The notes below the pieces were generated by a model. That model was given only the letters and a program-made list of their open reading frames with translations. It did not search any database and was not told the DNA's origin. Of a stretch of 64,000 nucleotides of DNA, positions 48,936 through 61,300 are shown in pieces (position 1 is the stretch's first letter; the number at the start of each line of letters is the position of its first letter). This DNA comes from Branchiostoma floridae (taxonomy: Eukaryota; Chordata; Leptocardii; Amphioxiformes; Branchiostomatidae), in NCBI RefSeq assembly GCF_000003815.2, contig NC_049994.1:6733923-6797922 (forward strand), in the 5' to 3' direction. The position numbers and the translations under genes were made by a program.

Positions 48936-49678
48936 CACCCCCAAGAGTGTTATTGACTTCGCCCAGCTCTAAATCTCCTAGATCTGTTATCCCCTTTAGG
49001 GGACCAAACAGCTAGCGAGTTTTTGGAGTAGCCTTCCAAACCTCCTTACCTGTGTGGATGGGCGATAGAATCTCACCACCACTCCCCACACCTACCTATT
49101 TGAGATCTATTTCTTTGTACAAACGCGTCTTCAAACTGCCGCCATTTTGTGCATCCGCGGTATGTGGTGGATTTCGTTCCCAGAGTTTTAAAATCTTCTA
49201 CTCACAAATCATAAAATAACTGGAAAACGGCACCTATGTTCGTATTTTTGGACCAATTGGAACCCTGAAAAAAGCGAGTAGTATATGGGATATTAATGAC
49301 CTGGGTTTTGTAAAAATTGGAGCCTTCTGATCGGTCCACGTCTCCTTGCCATATGATGATAATGTATATTTCCCGGTAACATAACTAGAGAGAATTATTA
49401 GGTGTAGAATAAGAGATTTCTCAGAAAGGCTCCTGATGGGATCGTTAAGAGGTGTTGACATAATTGGTAGACATCTGCTTTGTATCTGCCCTTACCCAGC
49501 TGAAAGTCAAGATATATAATCAGAGATGTATTAGAACAAGCGGGCGGTAGGAGTAGACAAGAAATGTTCCAGTCTGAATAAAGAACTTTACATCTGCTAC
49601 AACAACTCTGCGCGTGTTTTCACGTCAAGACGTACCTCTCCACACATATACAGCAGCCATAAAGATATAAGTACTTAC

Positions 49679-49741
49679 GACAAGGCGTCTGTGTGGGAGG
49701 ATCGTGGTAGGAGTCTTCTTCGCCTTCAGAATTAGTCTCGG
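49679..49741 (-). pseudogene. Relic of a 63-nt leader exon in the minus gene
   Basis: Homologous to the 63-nt exon at 58148-58210 and with the same donor (GTC|GTAAGT). The base pair before it reads GG where the plus copy has the AG acceptor (TTTTGCAG). The 3' splice site therefore appears lost. The stretch is still open in the frame 'AETNSEGEEDSYHDPPTQTP', but this frame does not join the next exon. Confidence 0.55.
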
Positions 49742-50540
49742 CCGCCACAAAATACAGTTCTTGGTCCAGGAGTCGACCACTGCAGCCATGTAAAGATTTT
49801 AGCAAATGAAGTGGTCAACAAAATTATCATTAACTCAAATAAAAGTTGTCATGTGAAGATATTTCACAATGCCTTCTTTTCAGTGAACTACACACTTTTT
49901 ATCAACAGACTGATAACATTTCAGGTTTGCTAATATTTATGCATATTAACGCCATACGTTTTCCCAGACATCTAAGCACTGAGAAATATATGTCTACAGT
50001 TCTTAAATTGTTTTGACACAAAATTATAACCTTTGATATCATCTAAATGCGTAAAAAATAAAATAGATAAGATAGTTTTGATTAACTGACATCAAGTCTA
50101 GCTCCTTTTCAACGTTAATCTTCCAAGGACCATGTGACAACAAGTTACATGTATGTACAAAATAGCAGGTCAGAGGTCAAAAGTCGAAATCGTCAAGTTG
50201 CTTCAAGAATCGATGACTTAACATATTGTACATCAATAAACATTGCTATTAGGCTACAATATCTACAACATCTTGAAGGTAATACTAAGTCCATTTGAAG
50301 TATTAGAACAACAGAAAGAGATTGAATACACCGACCAAGAGGTCCCACCCATTATTCTATCATGGTTCTATTTTGAGCATCTCCATAAAGACAATAGAGT
50401 CCATTAAAATTAAGGGTTGCCATTTCTATAATTTCAGAATGGTTTTTAATTCTTTTCAATTAGCTGTGTAGGAGATTTGATATTTTGGAAATATTTTGAA
50501 ATGCTATTTAAAGTTTCTAAACATTTTCCTGTTTTTTTAA

Positions 50541-51512
50541 CCCTCAAACCACCGTATGGGGTCAAAACTGACCCCAGGCGTATATCGATGTGTGCCATCA
50601 TGGCATTTCTGGTCGGAAACAAATTTCCTCCAAAGAGTTTGTTTGTATATATGTCCTATAACTTTTCATACGTTTTTAACGAGATTGGCTCATTATTGAT
50701 TAAGTTATCTTAGAAAGTTTATGTATGGTCCAGTGGGGTCAAAACTGACCCCAGCATTTTTTTAAACAAACTTTTGCGACCCACACCTGAACTACTTATC
50801 GTAGGATCACGAAATTTTTAGAGAATGATGTGCATGTGAGCCAAAATTATTGTAACAGCTTTTGTACCAATATCATGTTATATGACGACATTATGACGTC
50901 ATTTAGGTAATCTCGGTCGCCATCTTGGATTTTGCCTGATGACGTCATTGAATTAGCATAAATTATGAATATTGGGTTATGAAATTTACGTTGAATTTCA
51001 TAAGATGTGATAAACAACTGATATCTGCTAAGAAAACCTTAAAACTTAAATGTTTAATGCAAAATTAGAAAACTTAATAATAATAATAATTAGCAATAAA
51101 TATGTCTGTCAGAATTTCGTTGCCATGGCAACATGAAAAATGATGAACTTACTTTTTTCACTGAAATTTTTTGCTTTTACTATTTTCTCAAAAGTTACCA
51201 AGTTTGGTGGCTTTAGCATGAGCCATTCATGCGCTATACGGGTTCGAATTGGCATTCAAAACTTCTTTTCCAGTTTGATTAGCCATTGGTGCAAAATGTG
51301 GTCCTTATGACTTTTGCAGAAATTATGATAATGACCCAGAACATTTCTCACCTAATCATATCAGACTGTTCCACATAGATTAATGAACCTAAACATATAA
51401 ACAAATCGCAAATAGAGTCACACAAAAAAATGTATTTGTACAAAATGTTTTGGGATCAGTTTTGACTCCATAAGGTAATCTACGTCACAAAAAAGCAACG
51501 GTGGTTTGAGGG
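50541..51512. mobile_element. piggyBac-type non-autonomous element D
   Basis: TTAA at 50537-50540 and 51513-51516. Ends CCCTCAAACCACCG and CGGTGGTTTGAGGG are a perfect 14-bp inverted pair. 'GGGGTCAAAACTGACCCC' occurs twice inside the left end. The interior has 'TTGCCATGGCAACATG' and 'GATGACGTCATTGAATTAGC'. No transposase. It lies in the long 5' intron of the minus gene. Confidence 0.92.
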
Positions 51513-51519
51513 TTAAAGC

Positions 51520-53210
51520 CTTTGAAATAATCACGATGTGAAACATAATATTTCTTTTAGTTTGTAAATAATGTTAACAGCATTTTACCACGTTCTACCA
51601 TTTTTTTGTAACATTTTGTATGTCTGTCGATCAGTACGATGGCCTGGAGGAAGCAATTCACACATATTTGCTGGATGTGTGCAAGGTTCAAGGTGCATGT
51701 ATCAATGGCCCACCACAAAGGACCCACTAGTGCCCCACAAAGAAATCTAGAAACCGAAGCAGACAAAAGGGGCTTACTTTTATTGGGGCAATCATTATAT
51801 TTGTAACTTTTCTCGAAGTGAATGAATCCCGCAGATGTTTGAAAATTATCATAGATAAAGAGATTTCGTGCAATATATTTCAAAAAGCTTCCAAAGCATT
51901 CAAAGTGAATGTAATAGATTCAAATTTCTACTGGGTTTCTACTGCGTTGCTTGTATGCATAACAGCTCCATGCATTTCGGGGAAAAAAGGTGGAAAAGAA
52001 AAGGGGCTTTAGCGGGAAATGATCTTGAAGCACAAACAAACTGCCCCCACCCCAAGTACACAGTCCCCAATCCGTGTGTGATATTAATACATAGACACAC
52101 ATACAAGGAGAATAATGCAACAAATAAGGAATAGTCCTTTCCTTTGCCCGTTTTGAAAGGGTTTTCGGGCCAAAGAAAAAAAGGGCTGAAAGGGTTTTCG
52201 GACAAAAAAGAATTGCAAAATATATCGCTCGATACAACTAAAACAACATAGTTGTGGCGGTTATTTCAGTTCGCTTTGTAACGGGGATTTGAGCAACAGT
52301 ACAGGAGGGTAGATATGATTCCATATGGTGTTTGACAGGATAAATCAATTTCAAATCACCTTTTATAGACCTTTATGAAATTATCTTCGTAATTTTGGCT
52401 TCTATAGAGTTGACTTATACATTCATATATACTCTATGGCATATATACTCTATGGTATTTCACGGATTATGACTATCACAAGTTTTGTCATGGATGTATT
52501 ATCTATATTCTAATAATAATCTTAAATTAGCAAATGTGATGATGAAGATTATCGTTGATTATCGAATATTGTCCTTGCCGGACACCGTAAGACTGTTTAT
52601 TCGATTTTGCAGCATTGCAACCTTCCGCATTCTCCCAATGACGGTTCAGTTAGTTTGGAATTCATAAAATGATGATTGTACCTTTAGGTCTCATTGATGT
52701 ATTACTCCGAGTGATACTGCATGAAAGAGATCCAAGCCAAGAAAAATAAGAGGCTGCACGGATGCGTGTCTTTAGCGGTGATTCCCTTCTAACTAGCCGA
52801 ACTGATCTCAAACGTTAGATTGGTGAAAGCTTGTTTGTAATTGACGAACTTATCAGGTAAAATTTTGCAGCCACGCGCTAGGTCAGAGGTACACAGTACT
52901 GGGCTCTGAGTGGTGCAGTTGTACACGAATAAAGTGATTTTTATGGGGATTGACTAATCGTTGTTTGTAATTGTAAAAAAAAGGACCAGTGTCTATTTGA
53001 CGTTGGAATTTTTTCCCCACGATATAGGGTCGACATAGAATGAAAAATCTGCTAAAATTTCACGTAGCTTCATTATGAACCCTGTAAACTACGAGTTATA
53101 ACATTACAGTCTATGAGAAGAAGAAACTCATCTATGAGACCTTTAGTAATGACAGAGTCATGCAGATTTTAGATGTTCATTACAAAGTTGTGTTGTCATT
53201 TGAAAGTCTT
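51520..53210. other. 5' intron of the minus gene, no exon seen
   Basis: AT-rich. A duplicated 'GAAAGGGTTTTCGGG' lies at ~52155-52200 and a (TA)n microsatellite at 53213-53272. No coding exon or named repeat is recognised. Confidence 0.5.
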
Positions 53211-53212
53211 AG

Positions 53213-53277
<65 letters not shown>

Positions 53278-53444
53278 TAATTCAGGGTTCCCTTACAATC
53301 ATTAGTGTTAGCGTTGTTCTAAAATTGGCCAATCTATATCAGATAATCCAAAACACTTGTTCATGTAATAATCAACATTAAGATTTCACTACGTAGTTAA
53401 TCAGTATGATAAGATTAAGATTTAGATAAACAAAATATACTTAC

Positions 53445-53610
53445 TGATTTTTGGTGTCTCACAGCCACTGTCGCTCTATCAGGACTCAAACATCAACGAC
53501 ACGACTGCGATATTTGTTTCTGGGTAGATGATGATCTTCGTTCGCGAAGCAAAGCCGAGAGAGACTGAGATCAAACCTGGCGTTAGTTGACTGAAATGAA
53601 TCATTCAAGA
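53445..53610 (-). other. Putative 5' untranslated exon of the minus receptor gene
   Basis: Inverted copy of 55390-55524. Both end at a strong donor GTAAGTAT (here 53444-53437) and share 'ATCATCATCTACCCAGAAACA'. The 5' limit is not visible. No ATG opens a frame into downstream coding sequence. Confidence 0.5.
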
Positions 53611-54370
53611 CAAACCATCTCGCGGGTGCCTAAATTCGTATGTAGATGCAAAATATTGTTATCGCTTGTTGTACGGAGTTTGTTAAATAAAATGCTTGTA
53701 AACGTAATCAATATTATTACCCACTTGTCATTTTCGTTATAAACAATCTATGTATGGTGTATACATGCCCTCTCTATTTTAAAAAAAGTTACAAATATTT
53801 GAACTTGCCCAAGCGTTTTTTTATTAACAACAGACAGATGAAGACCTGAATAGTTAATAGAACACATCGTTGCGTAAGGTAAAGTCTACATTTGTTTCTT
53901 GCGATTGTGATTTTTAAAAATTTGTCAAATTTTTGACTTTTTTTCAAATGTTTTCACCTGAATGTATATTGGTTTGCTAGCCATTATCTTAACTCGTCAG
54001 TTGGCCTTAGGTAAATACAGATTCGTGCAATACCTTTCCGAAGCCCAATCATAGTCTGCTTGAACAAAAAAAGAGCAATTGTAAAACGTCATCGACTTCT
54101 TGCATAGAACAAAGACAGCCTTACGTCAAGTTTAGACTTATCACAGGATTTCTTTTGATATTCATGTGTGTTTGGCTAGCAGAAGAAGATGGGGGGGGGG
54201 GGGGGTCTTTACCTGTACAGTAGAAAATGATATTGAAACAAAATGCCATGGCAGCATGAGAACGTAGAAAAATGACTTACTGACTAATGAGTAGTGAGTT
54301 CAGTAGTGATTACGTAAGTTCACTGTTTGTTCGGTGACATTGGCTTGGTCAAATGTTTAGAGAAATGCCA

Positions 54371-54639
54371 CACCCACACCCACGCTGTGCAAGAACAAAG
54401 TCTTCTAGTGCACCCAATGTAAAATAGTAACATTGTCCAGTCCAAAAACACTTCGACTCAAAATACGGGCTTTAGTATAACCAAACCTGTGCAAAATTGA
54501 ATTTTTATATAACCAACTTTGTCCAAAATTGGGAAGATTACACATTTTGGATAGAAAATGACCCACGACGTCCATAACATGTTTTACTTGTGCTACAACC
54601 AGGCGGACGGTACACTTGAAGACATTATTACTCAACTAG
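54371..54639. other. Centre of the inverted duplication / bidirectional intergenic core
   Basis: About 270 bp between the innermost paired sequences (GAGTTCAGTAGTGATTACGT at 54296-54315 against ACGTTATCACTACTGAACTC on the other side at about 54668-54687). It contains units of the 'TGTAAAATAG..TCCAAAA' motif seen at 44.5-45.5 kb. The two leader exons point away from it. No TATA box is evident. Confidence 0.5.
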
Positions 54640-55389
54640 CCTCTGTCACCGTTCAACCCGTGAACTTACGTTATCACTACTGAACTCGCCTATATCAAAG
54701 AGCAATCTGTACTCATTATTGGAATGAGACACTTTTCTACTTTCTCATGCTGCCATGTTTTTTAATATCATTTTCTACTATACAGATAAAGACCCGCCCA
54801 TCTTCTTCTGCTAGCCAAACACATATGAATATAAGATGCACTCTTGTGATATGCCTGAACTTAACGTAAGGCTGCCTTTGTTTTATGCAAGAGTTTGATG
54901 ACGTTTTGCAATTTCTTTTACGAGCACTTTAAGGTTAGGCTTGGAAAAGGTATTGCACAAATCTGTATCTATTCAAGGCCAAATAACAAGATAAGATAAT
55001 GGCCATTAAACCAATATACATTTAGGTGGAAACAGTTAAAAAGACGATTTAAAGCGAGGTATACAATCACAATGGCAAGAAAGAAACTTACTACTAGACT
55101 TTACGTCACGTAACGCAGTGTTCTATGAACTATTCAGGTCTTCATATGTCTGTTGTTGATTAAAAAAAACGCTTGGGCAAGTTCAAATATTTCAAACATT
55201 TTGAAATAAAAGAGAACATACATAGATTGTTTATAGTGAAGATGAAATGTGTGATAATTACGTTTACAAGCATTCTATTCAGTAAACTCCGGATAACATT
55301 CGATAACAATTTTTACATCTACACACTATATTAGGCACCCACAAGATGGTTCGTCTTGAGTCTTGAATATTTAATTTCAGTCAACTGAC

Positions 55390-55524
55390 TCCAAGTTCAG
55401 TCTCAGTCGGCTTTGCTTCGCGAACGAAGATCATCATCTACCCAGAAACAAATATCGCAGTCGTGTTGTTGATTTTTGGATCCTGATAGAGCGACAGGGG
55501 CTGTGAGACAACACAGATAGTCCA
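55390..55524 (+). other. Putative 5' untranslated exon of the plus receptor gene
   Basis: Mirror of 53445-53610, ending at donor GTAAGTAT (55525-). The only ATG nearby (about 55346) reaches a stop after six codons. Start and promoter are not defined. Confidence 0.5.
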
Positions 55525-55654
55525 GTAAGTATATCGAATGGCTTTTTGCTTATCAAAATTTACATTATATTCTACTGGTAAACTATGTAGTAGAATCCTA
55601 ATGTTGTTTTTGGATTATCTTATTGGAGGGAACCAATAGCTATGACTGTTAAAT

Positions 55655-55930
55655 GCAGGGTTGTAGCAAGCAGCTGTCCTTCAGTCCTTGGGAGGAATTT
55701 TGCAGCTGGGGACTGAAAAAGTTTTCCCCATTCCGTCCCCTAGGACAGACAAAAATTGATATGTAAAGATATGAAAAAACTGAAACCCATGTGTTCTCCA
55801 CCCAAACAGATGCGATTGTCTACAAGCACAATTTTCACCTCAAAGTGCATGAAATAGTGTTTCAGAGGGTCTTGATTTAAACGTTTCCTGGGACCCAGAC
55901 CCCTAGAAATGACGCGCAACGTCACGCCAT
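55655..55930. repeat. Dispersed repeat shared with the klhl18 3' UTR
   Basis: Matches 24180-24420 in order: 'GGTTGTAGCNAGCA', 'TTTTGCAGCTGGGGACTG', 'TTGATATGTAAAGATATGA', 'CACCTCAAAGTGCATGAAATAGTGTTTCA', 'GGTCTTGATT'. No ends determined. Confidence 0.65.
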
Positions 55931-56793
55931 GCCTTTGGTGCTCGATATGATTCCCAATCAAAATCAAGGGGACTGAAAATGATTTCAGGCTGGCAGAGAG
56001 TCTTGATTCAAAAAAATTCTGGGACCCAGACCTACTAGAAATGAGTCGAATGACAACACAAATTTGTAATAAACATCTAAAATCCGTAAAATCCGCATGA
56101 CTCTATGATTACTAAAGATGCAATCATCATTGTGCGAAATCCAAACTAACTGAACCGTCATTGGGGAAAATGAGGAAGGTTGCCATGCTGCAATATTTGA
56201 ATCCCCAGTCTTAGGCTACCCGGTAAAGTTACAATCTATCTGCCAAACTAATACTAGAAAGGCCGACATTTGGTTAGGAGCAAATACAGCATATTTCAGC
56301 TATACCTTTTCCCATGTAACATTTAACCGTCTCAAATAACCCCTGCTCGAAAATGGAACATTTAGGGGCACACCCCAGTTTTTCGCCCCAGCTGAAACGT
56401 ATAGTTAAGATATTTTCAACGACGCCGTATTTCCAAACAAAATTTCCCCCGGGAACTACACCTATACAGTATACATGAAGTAAAAATGTACCATATGGTC
56501 TAACATTTTTTCTAAATTTTTCTACATTTTCTACATTAAGTCCCAAGAAAAGCTAAACCAAAGTCAGTCTGTAACATGAACGACCTAGAGCCTGTAGTCA
56601 ATCCATTCTGTCTAAGTGTTGTTTTTATGGCGGTGTTCCAAAAAGAACCATCATCATGAGAATGAAATAATGGGAAGGACTTCTGGATAGGCGTATTCAG
56701 TCTCTTTCTGGCTTTATGGAATAAGTATATACTTTCGAAATGTTGTATATGTTTTAACCTAATAATAATGTTTATTGACGTACAATCTGTTAA

Positions 56794-57617
56794 CCCTATT
56801 CAAACCGTACCGGGCTTTCTTGGTCATCCATGGACCGGGGGTGCTTTTGAGGCCCTCTAATTTTAAGTCATATAAATCTTACACGATGTGTTGTATGGCT
56901 ATCAAATTTTTAGAAAATGATATATTAATAAAACATTTGACAATTAAAGGAAGTTTGACGCTACGTTAACGTAATATGACGTAATTATGACGTCATCAAT
57001 TCGATAATATTGGTTGGACACATGAAAAAGGGTATTCTCAGAAAACTTGAAGTAATTCTACAAAAATATAATAGCAAGTGCAGATAACAGAATGATAATG
57101 TTTGTTGCGACTTGTGTTTCCAATAGCAACATCAATGACGTCAAAATGACGTCATACACATCTGAGATACCAGTAGGGCTCCGCCATATCATATCCACCA
57201 CCTTGAATTTTCAAAATTGCTTCTTTCAACAAATAATCACAAAAGGCAATGGAAATAGACCAAAAAAATTCATTTAGATGGCTTTAGAAAGAAATACCGG
57301 GTAGTTACAAATTCTAAGGTACAATGAGCTAGTTATTCTTGATCTGTCCATACGGTCTGCCATCTTGTTTTTTGGGCTGATGACGTCATCAAATTAGCAT
57401 TATTCATGCATATCTACTTATGAAAGAAAATAGCAGTATTATAGCAAATAAAAGTGTTAGAACCGAAATTAGCGATTTTTGCCAAAAAAATGGAAAATTT
57501 GCCAAACTTCGTGAAAATGTTGTCAACAATATTTTAGGAAAACTCACTAAATTTGGTGTCTCTAGCATAAGCCGTTCTGGCATTATACGACATCAAAGTT
57601 GTCAGGTTTGAATAGGA
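56794..57617. mobile_element. piggyBac-type non-autonomous element E (right arm only)
   Basis: TTAA at 56790-56793 and 57618-57621. Ends CCCTATTCAAACCG and 'GGTTTGAATAGGA'. The interior aligns with element C ('ACGTAATATGACGTAATTATG', 'GATGACGTCATCAAATTAGC'). The left arm shows the intact empty site with TTAA at 50218-50221 and matching flanks on both sides. Confidence 0.92.
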
Positions 57618-58147
57618 TTAAATGATTGATTTTCAAAGTAATTTGACGATATTTACATTACAGTTGAGCTCTGACCTGCGACTTTGTACATATATAATTT
57701 TTTGCCATATGAGCCCTGGAGATTAGCGTTGAAAAGGAGCTAAACTTTATGTCAATGAATCAATACTTTTTTTTATTTATATCGTGTTTTACACTTTTTG
57801 ATTATCTCAAATGTTGTGATTTTGTGAGGAAACAAACTAAAACCTTAGATGCAGTTCTCTCAGTGCGTACTTGTCATGGACACTCGTATGACGCTAACAC
57901 GGCATAAATATTCTCAAACCTGAAATGTTATCTGTCTGCGCTGCATATACAAAAAATAATTGTGTAGCACTAGTTCTATGAAATCAAAGTGTTGGGAAAT
58001 CTATCTTGTACAAAACAACTTTAATTTTATCTGGTTAAAATTGTTAATGATATTTTTTTTTGTCAGATAGGCACTTCATTTTCTGAAATCTCTAAGTGAG
58101 CGATTGACTCCTATATATCCAGAACCAAGTATTGTATTGTTTTGCAG

Positions 58148-58210
58148 CTGAGACTAATTCTGAAGGCAAAGAAGAGTCCTGCCACGATCCTCCCACGCAC
58201 ACGTCGTGTC
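58148..58210 (+). other. Short leader exon of the plus receptor gene
   Basis: 63 nt between a good acceptor (GTATTGTTTTGCAG) and donor (GTC|GTAAGT). It is open in the frame 'ETNSEGKEESCHDPPTHTSC' that joins the next exon, but splicing from 55524 puts a TAG just upstream in that frame. It is probably untranslated, with translation starting at 58374. Confidence 0.5.
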
Positions 58211-58373
58211 GTAAGTACTTCTTCTGTCTTCACGGCTGTTGTATATGTGTGGGACAGAAAATAGAGGTATGTCAGCAAAAAAAGTGAGAACACATATACA
58301 TATATAAATACAGAACATTTGTTGATGGTGAGGATAAATCTTACTTACTCCAACCACAGGGCGAGGAATAAGC

Positions 58374-61300
58374 ATGGCTGAAGACACCCCCAACGGTGTT
58401 CTAAGGGTCCACATACAGTATGTCTGGGAAGACTGTTTGACGCCAATACGTTCAGATGCCCAAATAAAGACAGATTTGAAGCAATATGCTGTTTCAAACC
58501 CGCTACCGAATCCGATGTCCGAAATAGGTAATAGCCCAAGTGCAAATGAACCTGTCCAAGATAGCACTACCAAAGCTGGAATCCGATTTCCCCCAAATAC
58601 ATATAAGAACATCACTAACTCCTGGAACTTAGACAAGGACAAACATCCCTCCATACCTAACGGGTGCAATGAACACGATGATGACAACCATACGCCTGAA
58701 ATAACCGGAGATGCAATTGATAAGATCAAAATTGCCTCAGCTGATGTCAATTTCAATGCAGTTACTGATGAAAACATGTCCCAGAATGACATGGTGACTC
58801 CAAAATTAAGCACCAATGCAACCTCACAACAAGGTCTCAAGTACCCGAATCCCCTGTACACTATCACAAATCAGAAGTGTCCGACAAAAGCCGTGCATCA
58901 GCCAAATTCTGCATACATAGCAAACATAAGTGGCTGTCATTCCTGTACCGACCCATATACAGCAAGAGTTGTAACTACAACGTACAACGATGATTATGGC
59001 AAAGACATACATTCCCAAAACAACATTGTGGCTGAATTTCCAGAACCAGTCTACACCACACCTGATAATGCCGATTTGGAACCTTATCCCGTCGCATATG
59101 AAGTCCAAGACTCATCGCACATATCAGGATGTAACTCCACTGAGCAGGTTGCTGACCAAGTGGATCTTGTAGATGAAAACACCGACATACCTACAATCAG
59201 ACATATCCCAAATACAGATCCGAATACCTTAACAGACACCCTGAACAGGAATCCGATGTATGTGCCAAACATACCACAACAAGCACGTTGCCGTAAGTTG
59301 TTTTCCTTAGGTTCATATTTAGTTTCATGAAATGTTATCAAAATAATTTCATATGTATTGATAACATTTGTTTTGGTGGTTGACCAAGACCTACCCACAG
59401 CAGTAATTAAAACTAATAAACGCTATGTATTTCGTCAATTAGATTTTTTCCTTTCCTTTTAGCAGCATTTTACCGTTTTACTGGAAGTACTATCGATATT
59501 CCGTATGTATGTAAACATATTATGTAATTTCATTGCATTATAAACCATTTGAATGTCAGCATTTTTAACACCTTAATACGATATCATGCATTCCTTACTT
59601 GGTTGTCAATAAACTTTTTACTTTATGTTTCGGTAAGAGATTTTGACCTAAGTTGAAGTCCATTATACAACTGTTCTTCGGAATAGCTGCTGGTCTCAAA
59701 GTCGTACCCATAAACACAAAGAATCGACAAAGGTGCTCCATGGAAGATGGGTTCGGAATTCTCTGTCTCCTAATGATTCGTTTTACCACATGTGACCTGA
59801 TATGAGTGCTTGGTTCATTTTCACCAAAACCTTAACGTTGCTTTCTTATTACATGTCCATTCAGGGTGCACTGTAGCCAGGGTAGGCATTGCTGTGATGA
59901 TAACTGCCTTGATGACATCGGCCTTTTTCGGAACCTGGCTCTACTTCAACGGAAATTGGACCGTTCATAAGGTAAAGTTCGTTCCCAGCTGTAACCTTAA
60001 CGTAACTATGTCTTTGTCACATACAAAATATGTTGCTGGGCCTTGCTGGGCTGGGATAGGGAAGGATTGAGGAGGAGAGTCATGTCCATCCGTTCAACCA
60101 GCACCCGGGATGATGATGATGGGCCTTCAGGGATGCATCGTTCATTGTATACCATTTAACATGATAGACAACATCGTCTGTATTCAAAGTAGTCACCAGT
60201 TTTTTTTACCTGTATGTACTAAAACAAACTTTCCTATCTGCAGATGATGCAGGCTGATGCTGCTGTAACTACCCCTGGGCAGTCTGCTTTGGACACTGCA
60301 CACATCCATAGTCAGCCTGCCTTGGACACTGCCTACATTGCCGGCCACCCTGATGTGCACACAACATACACTCCTGGTCAGCAAGATGTGGACGTTACCT
60401 ATATCGATGGTCACCCCGCAGTGGGCACTGCCTACACCGATGGTCCACCTGCAGTGGACACTACCTACACTGATGGTCACGCTGCAGTGGACACTACCTA
60501 CATCCCTGGCCACCCTGCAGTGGACACTACCTACACTGATGGTCACCCTACTCCTGACACCACCTACATTGCCGGTCACCCAGCTGTGGACAATACCTAC
60601 CTCCACGGTAAAAGTTTATGATTGATTAATACTACTTGTCCATTTTTGCACAAAGTGGGTAATTTTCTTAAATTTGATTTTGGACTTCAAAATTTCATTT
60701 TTTGAGCATTGATAATTTTGAACGTGTTCATTTTACATGCGCAAGGGTCTATTGTCGTGCAAAGGTGAATTTCCACAAAGCTCAATTTTGGACCTGATCT
60801 GTTTCAACAGGAAGTACTAACAGAGTACATTTTTGTTCGGGGCCCGGGGTTGGCATTTTGTCTAAAATTCACATTTGGAACCGTCTATTTTTGGGTTGGG
60901 TGAAATTTCATGTATTCAATCGCAAATATTGCCTGTCTAATGCTACAAATGTTTCTCTTTAAGTGACAGCATCGTACGTGAACCTCTTCACCAAGGAAAA
61001 TGGTCGTTTCTTCGGTGATCATCCTGACCACATAGTGTCATACAGCGACATAGACGCAGACGAGTGTGCCCGCCGCTGTCTGCAAGGCTTCGGCAGTTAT
61101 GACGGCGTTAGCCGGGTATGTTCGTCCTTCAACCATCGCCCCGCGGGATCGCCAGAGGGTGGTAGTGCACGGTGTTGGCTCCGCAGTAGTGCCAAAGACA
61201 TAGCGGGATCTCCTGGTCCTGAGTGGGACAGTTGGCCACATCGAAATTACTACCAGAGGAAAGGTAAATACGTATTATTTTTATCTATCTGTGTCGCCAA

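Larger units (their letters stand above)
37958..54370 (+). repeat. Left arm of a large inverted duplication
   Basis: Pairs in reverse complement with 54640-64000. Anchor pairs: 38214-38245 with ~63750-63780; 38460-38500 with 63495-63545; RT fragment 39512-39640 with 63225-63335; 39870-39900 with 62975-63005; 40265-40390 with 62815-62925; 41650-41740 with 62515-62600; all exons of the minus gene with those of the plus gene; 50160-50280 with 56760-56790 plus 57618-57680; 53440-53650 with 55330-55540; 54180-54290 with 54720-54815. The left arm is longer because of insertions. Divergence is substantial, so this is an old duplication and not a haplotype artefact. Confidence 0.9.

Noticed and set aside
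49234-49461. 75-codon minus-strand ORF in the minus gene's 5' intron
   Set aside because: No domain recognised and no counterpart in the right arm; not supported as an exon.
49679-49786. Start codon ATGGCTGCAGTGG as N-terminus of the minus protein
   Set aside because: Its frame (MAAVVDSWTK...) ends in phase 0, but the next exon at 48752 needs two bases carried over; the join is not in frame.
38535-57617. Transposase genes inside the piggyBac-type elements
   Set aside because: None of the five elements has an ORF of useful length; they are non-autonomous.
58154-58867. 237-codon minus-strand ORF
   Set aside because: Antisense shadow of the plus gene's cytoplasmic-tail exon, which is conserved as protein with 48034-48718.
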